From contig NC_090943.1 of the NCBI RefSeq assembly GCF_040807025.1, forward strand, positions 6,744,356-6,808,355: a stretch of DNA of 64,000 bases, read 5' to 3'. A model generated the notes under the pieces. The model had not been told where the DNA came from. It did no database searches and saw nothing but the letters and a program-made list of their open reading frames with translations. Positions 50,001 to 61,800 of the stretch are shown piece after piece (position 1 is the first letter of the stretch; the number at the start of each line of letters is the position of its first letter). The position numbers were made by a program, and so were the translations under genes. The DNA comes from Struthio camelus. Its lineage: Eukaryota > Chordata > Aves > Struthioniformes > Struthionidae.

Positions 50001-52493
50001 CCTTTTCCACAATTTTCCCGGCTGTGCGGAGCTTGGTGGTCACAGCGGGTCCCTAACGCTCTGCCCATGCTTTGCTCCCAGCTGACCATGAACGGCACAA
50101 AGGAGTCAGAAGAGGCCAACCAGCTCACCATCGAAGACATCTCTGACGACGACATTGACGTGAGCAACGTGGACCTGGAAGACGGCTTCTTTCTCCAGCC
50201 CTACCCAGCCAAGAAGAGGCGGGCGCTGCTCAAAGCCATGGGGGTGAAGAAGATCGACAAGGAGGAGAAGCGGGAGCTGCACAACATCCGCCTGTCGCGG
50301 GAAGACTGCGGCTGCGACTGCCAGGAGTTTTGCGATCCGGAGACCTGCAGCTGCAGCTTGGCGGGCATCAAGTGTCAGGTAGGGCGCTTCGCCGCAGCTC
50401 CCAGGCAGCGTGCCATCACGCGTCCTGCCTGACGGAGAAGGAAAGGGGAGGGCACTGGATGGGGGACCCGAGCGAGAGCGAAACGTGAGACTGCACGCAG
50501 CAAGTGAGTGCACGGGCAGCAGTGCCAGAGGGAAAAGCCGAGGCTCCAGCTGGCTCATGGGTATTAAAAGCAGGCTGGTTTTGAGCAAGAAGGACAGAGC
50601 TAAGCCACCCTGTAAAACGCATTCATTCTAACCAGCGCTTAGAAGAAAGCCGGCAAGAAATGCTTCCGGAGACCTCATCCACGTTGCTGGAAACATCAGC
50701 CAAGCGTCAGCCCATAGCTAGTTGTAGAGACCACCAGCAAACCAAGCTGGTGGAGTAATTCCTATGTTTTCAGTTAGGGAATTTATTTATTTTTCCTCTG
50801 ATGGCTACCTGCCCACCTGTGTTCGGGGAGGCATATTCCATATTTTGGGGGCCGCTTACACACTAGGTGCTGTGGTTAGAGGATGGGTTTGTGCGGGGAG
50901 GGTATGCACAGGCTGGTGCTCTGTACATGTGTCACAGCCCCCCTCTAGTGGCTGGTCATAATTCGCATGTGACGGTACCACAGCTGCCAGGTAGACAATT
51001 TGTTCTCCCACTCAGAAAAGGGTAAAAGCTCATGGTGTACATATATATTAAATACCATGATGCATATCTGTTAAACCTCATATTTGCCCTCTGTTCTCCA
51101 CATATATTTCCTTTCTAAGGGTTAATACTTTCCATTTCTTTTTCCCTGTTAACTTTCTTTCAAGTGCACGGTCTTAAGTTGTTCAATTCATCGTTTTTTT
51201 ATGACGATCCTCCAAAAGAGCAGAGTGCCTTCTTCTATTCTTCTTTTTTTTTTTTTCCTAATCTTCCTCTTAGCTATTATTTTGCGCTGCAAAGGTGGTT
51301 TCTCAGTCAGTGAGTAAAGGGCGGTTTCAGTTTTACTAAGCCGTGCTTTGCATGATTTCACGTCGTGTTTTCCTTGCTGCAGTAGCTCTTGCAGCGTCTA
51401 GGCAAAGAGAGGCCAGGGGTAGGGCACCATCAGGCATGCATTGGTCTAACCCTATGTTTGCTTGTTCCCACGACAGATGGATCACACGTCGTTCCCTTGC
51501 GGCTGCACCAAGGATGGCTGCGGAAACACTGAAGGGCGAATCGAGTTCAACCAGGCCCGCGTGCAGACCCACTTCATCCACACCATTATGAAGCTGGAGC
51601 TGGAGAAGAAGCAGCAGAGCAGCGAGAAAACGGCCGAAGGCGCCGAGTCTTCCTTCCGGGAGAGGCTCCATCAGTTCGGGTGTTCGGTAGGGAAAACAGT
51701 CTTCGAGGAGAGAGCGGTGCCCCTGACGCCGGCCTTCCAGTTCAACATGGACCTGGAGACCATCGGGGAGAACAGCTGCAGCAGCGACATGACGGACTCC
51801 TCCATCTCCTCCAACCCCAGCGAGGACCTGGAGGAGCCCTATGAGAACGGCCCCTCCGACAAGTCCCAGTCGGACGTCGACGACGACGGCCTGGCGAGGA
51901 TCCTCCACTTCAACGACTCCGACGTCGAAGAAAACAGCAATAACTGCCAGGACAACTTGAGTTGCTTCCACCCTGCCGATTTCTTCAGCACCAGCATCGA
52001 AGAGCAGTGCGGCCCCGGCACGGAAAAGGCCAGCGCGGCGGGGACGGGCTCCGGGCATCTTTCCCACCTCTCCGAGTGCCTGGATGAGAACGCCAACCAG
52101 GACGCGAGCTGTTTTCTGGACGAGGCCGCCCACGCGCACTGCGATGGGCTTTCTTGCTGCGCTTCGTCCTCGGCAGAGCAGTGCTCCAAGAGCTACACGG
52201 ATCTCAGCCTGTCCTCTGACTCCTTGGATTTCTTTCAGTCCTTCTCAGACTATAACTTGGGACCTCTGTATAACTCCTTAAAGGAATACGAAAACCTCGA
52301 TAACTTCTCAGCGTTACAGTTTCAGTTGCCTAATTTCCCTGGCTTCCCGCAAGCTGGAGATCAGGGCTCCTGCTTCTTGGAGTCTCTCATCGGCTTGTCT
52401 GAATCTGTCCCAGAAACCCCGGCCCCTTTCACAGACAATCAGCTTTTGGAAGATGCCATTAAGTCATCGCTAATGGAAACGGTGAAAGTTTAA
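46831..52493 (+). CDS. CSRNP1: CSRNP1, cysteine/serine-rich nuclear protein 1 (full coding span, 4 coding exons)
   Basis: Join 46831-47005, 49354-49613, 50082-50378 and 51477-52493. This gives 582 codons and TAA, close to the human length of about 589. Family knowledge: a nuclear, sequence-specific DNA-binding transcriptional activator, induced as an immediate-early gene and by AXIN1. Seen: a Ser-rich N-terminus (residues 19-35); a basic stretch K64-K71; the family block [20 protein letters not shown] (79-98); an acidic segment (163-179); KKRR at 189-192, a likely nuclear localisation signal; a Cys-rich core with Cys 221, 223, 225, 229, 234, 236, 243, 252, 254 and 259; then an acidic, Ser-rich C-terminal half (342-393) fitting an activation domain. 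SRGGC rather than SQGGS after SVP, and [10 protein letters not shown] and [13 protein letters not shown] in the tail, separate it from CSRNP2 and CSRNP3. The start has a strong context (gccaccATGa). All three introns between coding exons are GT-AG. No break or frameshift is seen. Confidence 0.97.
47006..49353 (+). other. CSRNP1: CSRNP1 intron between coding exons 1 and 2
   Basis: GTGAGTAC to TTTTTAG, 2.35 kb. Mostly unique sequence, with a modest CpG-rich patch near 48160-48310. Nothing else is recognised inside. Confidence 0.9.
49354..49613 (+). CDS. CSRNP1: CSRNP1 coding exon 2 (codon 59 to residue 145)
   Basis: The acceptor is a T-rich tract ending TAG at 49351-49353. The split codon restores P59 in FTPTSILKK, the family sequence. 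The donor is GTGAGTAA at 49614. It encodes the conserved basic segment, the [17 protein letters not shown] block and a charged helical stretch rich in Glu and Lys (about 115-143). The exon is 260 bases and ends in phase 0. Confidence 0.95.
49614..50081 (+). other. CSRNP1: CSRNP1 intron between coding exons 2 and 3
   Basis: GTGAGTAA to CTCCCAG, 468 bases, phase 0. No internal feature is recognised. Confidence 0.92.
50082..50378 (+). CDS. CSRNP1: CSRNP1 coding exon 3 (residues 146-244)
   Basis: The acceptor is TTTGCTCCCAG ending at 50081 and the donor is CAG|GTAGGG at 50379. The exon is 297 bases, phase 0 at both ends. It encodes the acidic segment with EDISDDDID, the [12 protein letters not shown] block with a likely nuclear localisation signal, and most of the Cys-rich core ([24 protein letters not shown]). 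The close spacing of cysteines suggests metal binding, which is an inference. Confidence 0.96.
50379..51476 (+). other. CSRNP1: CSRNP1 intron between coding exons 3 and 4
   Basis: GTAGGG to CGACAG, about 1.1 kb, phase 0. It has a T-rich stretch near 51240-51260. No repeat or RNA gene is recognised. Confidence 0.92.
51477..52493 (+). CDS. CSRNP1: CSRNP1 coding exon 4 (residues 245-582 and stop)
   Basis: The acceptor is TTGTTCCCACGACAG ending at 51476. The exon starts [10 protein letters not shown], which completes the Cys-rich core (Cys 252, 254, 259), and continues with the conserved [16 protein letters not shown] block. The remainder is acidic and Ser-rich, with [12 protein letters not shown] (342-353) and [16 protein letters not shown] (378-393), as expected of an activation region. 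TAA is at 52491-52493. Confidence 0.97.
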   Translation: MDHTSFPCGCTKDGCGNTEGRIEFNQARVQTHFIHTIMKLELEKKQQSSEKTAEGAESSFRERLHQFGCSVGKTVFEERAVPLTPAFQFNMDLETIGENSCSSDMTDSSISSNPSEDLEEPYENGPSDKSQSDVDDDGLARILHFNDSDVEENSNNCQDNLSCFHPADFFSTSIEEQCGPGTEKASAAGTGSGHLSHLSECLDENANQDASCFLDEAAHAHCDGLSCCASSSAEQCSKSYTDLSLSSDSLDFFQSFSDYNLGPLYNSLKEYENLDNFSALQFQLPNFPGFPQAGDQGSCFLESLIGLSESVPETPAPFTDNQLLEDAIKSSLMETVKV

Positions 52494-53141
52494 AAAGTGC
52501 ACGTCTGGGGGGAGGGAGGGCAGGAAAGAAAGACAGCTTTGGAGCCCTGAAACTAAAACTGAAGAACAGTTGAACGGACACACTTTCACCAAGAGGACAA
52601 TGTGCTACGAAGAAAGAACTTTCTAAGCAAACAAACTATTTTTGGTCTTTATAGAACATGGACGTTTTGACATACTGCAGCTACAATCAGTTCTCTTGCT
52701 GTTTGTGCAAAATTTATAAACTTTCATGGTGGGGTGGGGGTCAGGGGAGGGAAAAAGCCTTTCCAGTATGAATTTCCTTGTGTTTTGTATGAAAAGACCT
52801 GTTGAGAAATACTCCTTGTTAACATTGCCAGTCGTACACACAGCCCCTTCGAGAAACTTTTCAGTGTTGCAGAAACTTTTTAAGACAACTTTTGGAGTTG
52901 TATTTATTGTGAAAAATTGTGATTTGCATAAGAGTTAACCCAACGTGCTCTTATGTTTAAATCAGACAAGGTTTACAGAAGAGATCCGTACACTATATGC
53001 ATAATCATTCTTCCTCTATTTATTGCAAATTCCAGAATTTTAAATAGCCACCGAAGCTTGAACTAGCATGAAACCTTATTTAAATTGGTAATACCTCAGA
53101 TGTATTATGTGTACAATCATATTTTTTGCATAATATATCTG

Positions 53142-53156
53142 TATTTATTTATTTTT
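53142..53156 (+). promoter_or_regulatory. AU-rich element cluster in CSRNP1 3' UTR
   Basis: TATTTATTTATTTTTT contains two overlapping ATTTA pentamers, matching the class II AU-rich pattern. Further single ATTTA motifs are at 52902, 53018, 54901 and 55071. AU-rich elements bind destabilising proteins and are typical of immediate-early mRNAs, which suits CSRNP1. The motif is seen; rapid decay of this mRNA is inferred. Confidence 0.6.
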
Positions 53157-54194
53157 TACCTGTAGGACATGAATAGCACTGTGGTTTATCGATGACCTGG
53201 AAGGGCAATAAGGTCTTTAGCAGCACACATCCTAAAGACGACACTGTTTTTCGAGTCTGAAAGGTGTTGACTTTATCTGACGCCTGTCTGGTCTTCACTT
53301 AACATTTCTGAAAGAGCCTAACACGAGTGGGTGGGAGGGGAGGGAGAGGGGAAACGTTCATAACAGCATCCTTTGGTAATTAACAGTCCTTTAATAGACG
53401 TGGTAACACGAAGGTGTGTGATATCCCTAATTCTGCTATGGAAAGCAAAAGAGCAAAAACCTAAACTATTCAAGGAATACTATGAACTAGCTATATTTAA
53501 ACTAAACGAAAAAAAAAAAAAGGAAACCCTCTTCATAAATTATTTTATAGCTTATTTAATTTCCTAAGGATTTGGCCATGAGATCTTTAACGGTCAGTTA
53601 TGGTGCCTGAATCTGCAGAGGAACCGTGAGCAGCAGGAGGTGAAAGGACCTTCTCAGCCCGCAGGACTCCGGGAGAGCCAAGCGAGCGGCAGCGGCGCTG
53701 CGCTCTCGCTCTGGATCAAAGTCCTCCGTAGTACTCCGAAACATTCGCGATATAACAGCTCTCAGACCTAGCGGGCCAGACTGTTTATAATTGTTTTGTA
53801 GGTAAATCGAGTAGGAAAGATGGAAATGAAGGTTACGGGGTTATTTGTTATTCCAGTACGGTTTTAGAGGGAAGGAAAAAATAACACCTAAAAAGAAAGC
53901 TGAACACTTTGAAGGCTTTATTTTAAAAACAAAAAAACAAAAAAGAAATCACAGTGTTTAAGAAAGGTATTAGAGGCCTTCTTGGGCTCGTAGTATTTAA
54001 ATCAGTCCAAGAACGTGACACTGTTTGGCCGTTACATCTAATCGGACATAAAATCTGCATGTCCGTGATACACTAAGTGCCTACACCAGCAGTACGGACG
54101 CGTTGGTCCGGTTGGTATATCCGGATACCGCGCCAGCAACCTGCCAGCTTTCTGTTCGGTTTTCCAAGGTGAAATAGTTTGTGCTGCATGAGCC

Positions 54195-54720
54195 GAGCGG
54201 CAGCCGGGGAGGGCCGAGGGACACGCGTTGCCCTCGAAAGCCCCGTGTCCCCCCCCCGCCCCGCAGCGAGACGCCCGGCACGCGGCGCCCGAAACGCCCG
54301 ACCCGGGGCTGGGCGAGAAGGGACAGGAGCGTGGGGTTTGACGATCTTTGGCCGAACTCTTTATATGCCAGAGGGCAGAGACTGCGCTGTTGGGTACCGG
54401 CTAGTCGGCAGCTGATCCCTGCAGACTGGTTGGCGCGGAGACGCCCTTCGCCACCCTGCCAGCGATTTAGGAAATTTTGGCGTACGAATCTAGCAAAGAC
54501 TGTTTTTTTCTTTTTCTTTTTCTTTTTTTAATTATTATTATTATTTAATTGTGCATCTTCTCTTGCGTTGAGCCGGTCCACTTTTTAAGGCGGATACGTA
54601 TAGAAACGAAGCGGGGCTGCCGCGGTGGTGCCGGCGAGCGCCGACCCTCCCGGGAGCCAGCCCCTCGCTCGCCATCGCCCCGGGGGACCGACCCCGCGCG
54701 GCGGGAGGGCAGCTGTAGGA
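54195..54720. other. CpG-rich block within CSRNP1 3' UTR
   Basis: About 500 bases with many CpGs and C runs, set in very AT-rich UTR and bounded by T-rich and TA-rich simple repeats. No coding potential is recognised. It might be a regulatory element or the promoter of an antisense transcript. No evidence favours one reading. Confidence 0.45.
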
Positions 54721-54751
54721 ATACTACTGGCAGATGGAGGATTTCCTGGAT

Positions 54752-55020
54752 AAATATATATATATACACACTAATATATATATATAATTTTTTTTTTTTC
54801 TCGAGACAGAAAATTCCCTTTGGTTATCTTCTAGGTGGTAGTTTCTATCCTTCAGACTGCATCAAAAATACTGACAGTTAAAAGTCTGGTACCATTCTGT
54901 ATTTATTGGCACTAATATATTTTATAACATTCCTAGGTTTCTCTGCATATATATATTTATATATATAAAATATATACATATATTTTATATATATATACAC
55001 ACACACACACACTTTTTTTT
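54752..55020 (+). repeat. TA- and CA-rich microsatellites in CSRNP1 3' UTR
   Basis: TA repeats at about 54754-54786, a T run, then TA repeats at about 54947-54997 running into (CA)n to 55012 and a T run. Confidence 0.9.
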
Positions 55021-55141
55021 AATGAATGATGGGGATAGACTCCTGCCTTTGTGGATTTTTTTTTTCTATAATTTATTCATTTTATTTGTGTTGGTGCCAA
55101 AAAAAAAGATTTTTTTTCTTTTTTTTTCCAAGGCACTGAAT

Positions 55142-55149
55142 TGTAAATA
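55142..55149 (+). promoter_or_regulatory. Pumilio-type binding motif in 3' UTR
   Basis: TGTAAATA matches the Pumilio recognition element UGUANAUA. It lies in the AT-rich distal 3' UTR. A single match in AT-rich sequence can arise by chance. Confidence 0.35.
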
Positions 55150-55452
55150 TATTTTTTTTTCTTCTCAGTATCTGTGTAAAAAGTTGCCTGTTAAACAGTT
55201 TAAAAACTGGGTATTTATTGACACAATCTGTAATTATCTAATGTATTGATTGAAACGCTTTGGTTTCAACATAGCTTTATTTTAGCTTTCTTTGTGTATA
55301 TATTGTGATTATGTTGCTTAAAGGTACAAGTTAAAAAAAAATGCTTTATTTTTACCTTATCCATTTTCATTTGTTTAAAGAAAGCATATTTGTCTACAGC
55401 TGCTGTCTCTCATTTCATCAAAGCAATATGAAGAAATTTCCATTACACTTTC

Positions 55453-55480
55453 AATAAAAGAATTTTGTTTGGATACGGGA
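55453..55480 (+). terminator. CSRNP1: CSRNP1 polyadenylation signal
   Basis: AATAAA at 55453-55458 is followed by a T/G-rich stretch (TTTTGTTTGG) about 10 bases on. Cleavage would be expected near 55470-55480. Sequence character changes from AT-rich UTR to mixed intergenic DNA just after this point. Confidence 0.8.
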
Positions 55481-58400
55481 CTGCCTTCGCCTCCTTCCTG
55501 GCTATTTCAGCACAGACGTTTGCTAATAGTTATTTCTCACTCTAGCTCAAAAATTTGCTGGATCATTGGCGTGGAAGCTATAATAGGTGCTGTAGGTGTT
55601 TTGAGCGAGTCCAGCTCAGGGAAGCCAGTGCTGGGCTCTGCGAGGCTGGCAGAGCGGGTGGGTGCCTTGGTGGCAGATGTGTCCCCCCTCAAGGGCCAAA
55701 CTTGCATTGGTGCCTGGCAGCAGGAGCCCACCACGGTCAGTGACCCTCTGTGCTCATCCCCTCACTGACATCGACCCCCCAAGAAAGCACAGGGAAAGCC
55801 ATAGGGTCCAAAAGCCCTCGGAAGTGGCATAGAAGAAGATCTTGGAGATGCCCACCAGGCATTCTGGTGTCCTCCAGGGAAGCATCTCCTAGTCGAGGGC
55901 TTACCACCACCTCGGTGAGCCCTAGCACCAGGTTGGGAGAGCGGAGGTGGAGGGCACATGGCCTTGGCCCCGTAGTAGCCCAGGGAGGGGACGCTGCACC
56001 CGCTCAGCCTGTGCAGGGCTATGGGGCGATCTGGCCCAGGAGATGGTGGCAGTAGCTTCGCGCTGCGAGGGCACGTCCTCTGAGCTGCCGCTCTGCCTGA
56101 GCCTTGCCTCCAAAAATATAAGTGCTCGGCAAAGTGTAGGGAGAGCACCTTGGCAAGGAAACAAGTTGCTGCAGCTGTATCGAAGCCCAGCAAAGTCCTG
56201 ACCCAGGGGGCTGGGTTGTCTGTCCGCATTCTTCATCGCTGGCCAAAAGGTCACCAAGACCCAGCAGGAGCTGGCAAGACCCTGAAGACATTTCCTGTGC
56301 CTACAAAGCCTAGCTGGAGCCTTCTTGAAGTCCTAAGAAAAAATAGTTTAATTGCCTGTGGAAGCCAGCACCATGAAGCGGTTTTGAATGGATTTATGTG
56401 TCCCCTTGGCCTGGAGAAATATCAAAGAGGAGCCTTCAGCCTGTCCTGGTTCTGGCTTCACCTAACGAGGGAGATTTTGGGATCTCCTTCTTCCGTATTT
56501 CATGCAGACAAGAGGGCAGCTTCTTGAAAGCAGTCCAGTTGCTGTAATTAATTCTGGGTGGCCAGGCCCAGAGAACAAGCGTTCCCGCTAACAAAGCTTT
56601 TTATGTATTAACTTCCTGGCACCTTCTGACAACTCGCAGAAATGGGGCATTCAGGTCCCCCGCGGATTGATGACACGAAGCAACCCCAGGGCGGCCCATT
56701 GACGGCAGTGGGAAGGCAAGGATGCTCGTCCCCTTGCATGCTTGTCCGGAGGAGGATGCACAACGGGACTCCACCTTGCAAACCCACCACCTGTGGCACG
56801 TGTAAAATCAGCCCGTTGCCTCTGCATGTCTGCAGAAGCGCAGGGCGTGGGGTGAAATTTTGGATTGGTTGCACCCCCAGTTTGTAAGCCGGTGGTGGGT
56901 TAGCCGTGCTGGAGTTGCAGCATCCACGAGGCCGGGGCAGAGGGCGGCAGGAGGCGCCGGCCGCCGAGTTTGACAGTTGTGCTCTGCGACGCGTGACCGC
57001 CCGAGGGAAAAAGAGCGCTGCAGAAAAAAGTGAGTGAATGCTAATCAGAGAAGTTCACACAGACCGCAAGCTATTTTTCAGAAATACCAGTCTTTCACAG
57101 GTTTGACAGTGGTGTTTAAACACCTCAAAACCAAGTCCAGGTGGGAACGAAAGAAAAGGTCTGTTGCAGAGGTGTTTTCCACTACCATCAAAGTGATGCT
57201 AACGCATGAAAATAATACACGTGCCCTTGTGTTGAACAGGTACCTTTTTAGTTCAGCAGCAGCTCGGCAGTCTCGACTGACGAGGGGAAAAAAAAAAGGA
57301 TTTTACTGCTTTTTAGTCCTGCAATAAGCCTTTTTGTGTAGGGGTGGATCAATCCTTTCCTTTCATGGTCAGGAGAAATGGTGGCTAAGTGTTTACAGCT
57401 GCACCTTTCCTCCAAGTCAGCCAGTTTCTCTGCCTGTGACACAGTGTCCTCAGGGCTTGTGCTGGGGAGCCACAGGTTACCCGCTGGTCCCACGCCAGGG
57501 ACCAGATGGGAACGGATCCTTGGGGTGATTTGATGAATTAATTTGAGATAAAACTGTCGTGCACCTGTGGCTTGGCAGAGCAAGGACTTTGTCCTGAAGA
57601 GCATCTCCTGAAGCTGTCTGCTGGGACACCCGCAGCGCTCGCCTTTCAGCTGTGTCACTGCAGTTTTCCCAGTGCAGCTACTTGCAGTGGACCACGACAA
57701 TTGTTCTTTGAAAGTTGCTTCCTGCTCCATCAGTGTCAGTCCATGCTGAGAAGAAGGAATCAAAAGGGGTATTCAGTCTCTCTTTGACCTCCTTCTGAAA
57801 TAGCCTTCAGACTTAGCAGTAGCAGTGACTTTTTTTTTTTTTAGAGGAGGTAGAAATCAGTGCATCAGGACTGTGGTCTGGCTGCACTGTTTCCAGAGCC
57901 TGCCTGGCAAGACCACAATGTCCAGAGGGCTTTTCGGGTGGTGGGCGCATTGTAGAGCAGACCCTATTTCCTGGGATGACTGATCCCTGGAACTGATTTG
58001 GGCACACTGCACATTTCTAGTGGCCAGGTCTTGTATCTTATCTGGTCGAGGCTGAGCACCCCTGGGAGATCCTGCGTACTCATATTTCCCTGTGGCTTCT
58101 TTGGGAACCGATCACGAGGTTGGGTGGAGCTCCTTAATGCATAACTGGTTGTGAATGAAGCAAGCCTAGCTTGCTTTGTGGCTATTTGTGCGGACACATC
58201 AATCCTTGGGACTGCCTGCAGCAAACACACTGGCTTGCAACCATTCCCTGTCACCTAAAGGACCACTGTCTATGAGCAGTAATGCAAACAAGGCAGGCAT
58301 CTCCATCTGGATGGCAACAAAGCACGTGCAACTGGATAGAGCACAGATTTACGAAGATGAACTGCTCCCCTGAGTCCTTTGACTCAAAAGGGAGCCCAGG

Positions 58401-58699
58401 GTGAGCAGCTCAGATGCAGTCAAACGCACTGGTGTCAAATGTACTCAAGTGCACCACTCTGATGAATCCTGTCCCCCCTGATATCTGCCCCAGGTCACAC
58501 GGGATGTTTGTGGTGCAGCTCAGCATCAGCTGCATCCTGTCGCTCAGCCTTAGCCCTCTTCTGCCTCTCTCGGCTACCCACGTGGCATGGAAGTCAGCCC
58601 AAACCAACGCACCCTGCCAGGCGGATGGGTTCAGGCTGAGCTGAAACGGTGCTGGAAAACGTTTTTCAGAATCTGTTAACAATAACTGCCTGCTGGTAT
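55481..58699. other. Intergenic downstream of CSRNP1
   Basis: Mixed GC sequence without a recognised exon. In human the next gene on this side is TTC21A, convergent with CSRNP1. I could not identify any of its exons on the - strand here. Confidence 0.5.
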
Positions 58700-58850
58700 C
58701 TGAGGGCTTGTCTACACGGTCGACCGCCTGGAGCACTTCTTGTGTAAGAAGTTGCTCGACAACAGTTATTGCAGAACAGCCCCGGTAGAGACAGCCAGCT
58801 CTGGAATAACTGTCTCTCCTATTCCAGGATAATTAGTGTGTTTCTGACGT
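58700..58850. mobile_element. Possible relic of a sauropsid interspersed repeat
   Basis: GGGCTTGTCTACACGG followed by TGGAATAACTGTCTCTCCTATTCCAGGATAA resembles the end of a repeat common in turtle and crocodile genomes, by memory only. No intact terminal inverted repeat or target duplication was found. Confidence 0.3.
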
Positions 58851-61800
58851 GGGGTTGTTGTTTTCATGGTAAGTATTACCTCAGGGAGGTATTCTGGCCA
58901 GCGTGGTCAGGGAGCCGAGGAGCCAGGTGCTTCTCAGCGCCTCGGACCTCAGCTGACCTCCAGGTCGGTGCTCACGAACAGTGGCCATCTCTCTTGATGG
59001 GCCAAAACCAAAGAGAGCGGTGGCGGCGTGCCAGGAAGCTCCTCGTCTTAGCCGGGGTTGCGAAGTGGGACGCTCCTGGACGCCGAACGGCACTTTCCGC
59101 TCTTAGGGGAACCGGGAGAGCGCAAGCACGCCGGAGAGCTGCGCACGTCGCCGAGCGCACGGCTTAACCCTTTCCTGGACGTGCTGCGTAAGCACGTCTT
59201 TGGTTTCATAACCATAGGAAGGAGCTCTATTTGCTGATAGCGTTGCCCTGGCGAAACGCTGGCCAGATCCCAGCAGCGCTCTAAGCGCACCCGGACCTTC
59301 TGTCGTAAGGATCGGTAAAGGCTTTTTGTTTCTAGTGACGTCCTGGGAAGAAAGCCACTAAACCACTAGCAGATGTGCCTTTTATCTGGCTGCTGCTCTC
59401 CAAATAGGTCCCGAGGAAGAAAAGCCGCACGCTGGAGCTCGCCTCGCCCCGCAGCAGGTTACGGGCACGTTGCAACCGCGCCAGGATCTGGGGCCTCGGT
59501 GAGAAACCGGGAGCTCCATCAGCTCATTTCTTTGGCTACTTCTCCTCTGCCATGTGTCAAGAGATTAGCATTGCTGTTAGGCTCCCCAGGTGCGTGCCGC
59601 TACTGCCAAAGGAGATCTCCACTCCCGCGGCGGAGGCGACGGTGTGATTTTAAAGCGGCTCTTGCATTGCTGCGGTCTGCAGCTGCGTGGAGCAAAGGTC
59701 CGCTCTCCAGCAGCCGGAGGTGGGCACCAGGTGGCAAAAAGATTCATTTGGGGGCTGTCGGCGGCTGCAGTTTTCTATGCGTGTCCTCCTTTCCCACGCA
59801 CACACGGACGGGTCGCGGGCCGTCTCTCTGCCGCTTGGGGCATTTCAGGCAAGAAGGCTGCACAAAAATAACTTCAATATGCACATGACTGTCGGGTCCA
59901 GAAATGAGGGTTTCTGGGGACCACCTGGGTCCACCTGGCCCGCTCTGCCAGGCGATCGCAGAGGAGCCGTTAGGAGCGATCGTGGGAACCCTTATCCCTC
60001 GCGCGCCCCGGGAGCGAGGGCCACAAGCCACTCCTTGCTACCCCACAGCACACCCACGGTCTGGAAGAAAGCCACAAAAAAAGAAAAATCACAACTATAA
60101 TGGGCCACGGGGACAAAGCAGAGCAAATTCCCTTGGTCCTGGCGACAGCGGGGAAATTGTGGGTGGGTGAGAGCCAGCCCTGCATTGCAAAGGAAAGCTA
60201 AATAAATCCCAGAATGAGCACAGCCCACGGTCTGGAAACGGCTTTGCCCAAAGATGCGGGAGCAGGAGGCAGCCAGCAAGCACCTGGGCCTGACTGTTGC
60301 GCAGGACTGAGCCCTTGGGCACAAAGGAAATGAAGAATTCGCGCTCAGCGAGGCAACCACTGCTTTTTCACTCTTCCCCCTGACGAGCACAAACTTCAGT
60401 CCTGCACCATCCGAATGTGCTCTTCGGCGCAGTAACCTGAACTAGGAATTGCGCACCCATCTTCATGGGTTTGCGCTGTGCAGCAGAGCCCTGAATCGTA
60501 ACTGCTGGGTATTGAATTGCAAGTAAAGGAAATAAATACACCCAAGAATCCCACTGTCTCGTTTTCCAGCGGGAATCTGTTTTGAAAGATTGTGATCTGC
60601 CCCCAGAGCAGAGAAACTCAATTAATTGAATAAACTATTTGCGACAAATTATTTGCTGGGCTGTAAAAGCGGCAATAATTAAAAAAAAAAAAAAAACACG
60701 GGCCCTCTTTAACGACTATTATGTAACGCGCTGTGAAGACCGCCTGCGTTTCCCCCACACAGAAGGGTCTGTTTAGTCATCTTTCTAATTTATGGGATCT
60801 ATGCATATAATTTCCTGCTATGTTAATTGTACTCCACTTGAGAGAAGAATAGACCCCATTGTATTGATTCAGCAGCCACAAGAGCCGCCAGGCCTGAGCC
60901 TCTCGTCCCAGAGGGGCCGTGCAGAAGAGGCACGAAGGAGTAGCATCCCCTCCGCTACCGGCTGCCGCGCCGGGGGCCGCCAGGGTCGGCCGGCAGCGGG
61001 CATCGGCGGCGCTGGCGCAGCCGCCTTGCCCTTCGCCTCGGCGTCTTCGCGGGCCGCTGGCAGCCGGGGAGCAAAGCAGACTTGGTAACAGCCTCTTTGT
61101 GCCAAGAGGAGTTTATGTTTGATTTGAATAGCATGCAAGAGAAACCCTGGAGGAGTTTCCCTCGGTGCTTCAGCGTGGTGCCTCTGCAAGGCTGTAACTG
61201 TAAAGCGACAGATGCTTTGCCTCCGCGGGGCAGGATTTTAGCAGGCCGCAGAGCTATTTGCTTCTAGTTCTCGTTTTTATTTTCGCTGCCCCGCAAAGGC
61301 GACACCGGTTTCGTTGCAGTCCTCCTGCTTTTTCATCCCAGCCGAAGCAGCCGGCCAGTGCTTGTCTCTCGCTGTCGATTAGGAGCTGCTGCCGACTCTG
61401 CCAAGCCGTTACTGCTGGATCTCACCTTACGTATTCGTTGGGCCAGATCCTGACGTAAGGCAGCCCGGGCTGAGCAGAGAGCAGCCACCCTGGAAATCAG
61501 GTGCACCTCTTCCTGATTTGGTTTGCTCCTTGCCAAAGGAGGGCTGAGGCCAGCTGATTTTTGGCAAACCCGGCGGCGCACACGCATGCAATTTATGCGT
61601 CATTCGACAGCAGGAGGTGGTGCTCCTTCCCGCTGCCTGGGATCGGTGGTGGGGTGTGAAACGGATGCAATTCGACCTGTCACTTGCAGAGTAGATGGTT
61701 TGCTTTGCTGGTGGCCGTTGCTCCTTCCACCTTCTGCTCCGTTCTCGGTGGTATGCTCCCTGCCTCGCTCTTCCTTGCCCAGGGCTTTCATCACCCTCTT

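Larger units (their letters stand above)
52494..55475 (+). other. CSRNP1: CSRNP1 3' untranslated region
   Basis: It extends from the stop codon to the only canonical AATAAA found downstream (55453-55458), about 3 kb. Most of it is AT-rich, with several ATTTA motifs, poly-T runs and TA/CA microsatellites. An exception is a CpG-rich block at about 54195-54720. The length assumes that no earlier non-canonical poly(A) site is used; I saw no AATAAA or ATTAAA before 55453. Confidence 0.75.

Noticed and set aside
51336-52139. 267-codon - strand frame opposite CSRNP1
   Set aside because: It is the antisense shadow of the last coding exon, whose + strand translation is clearly the conserved CSRNP1 sequence.
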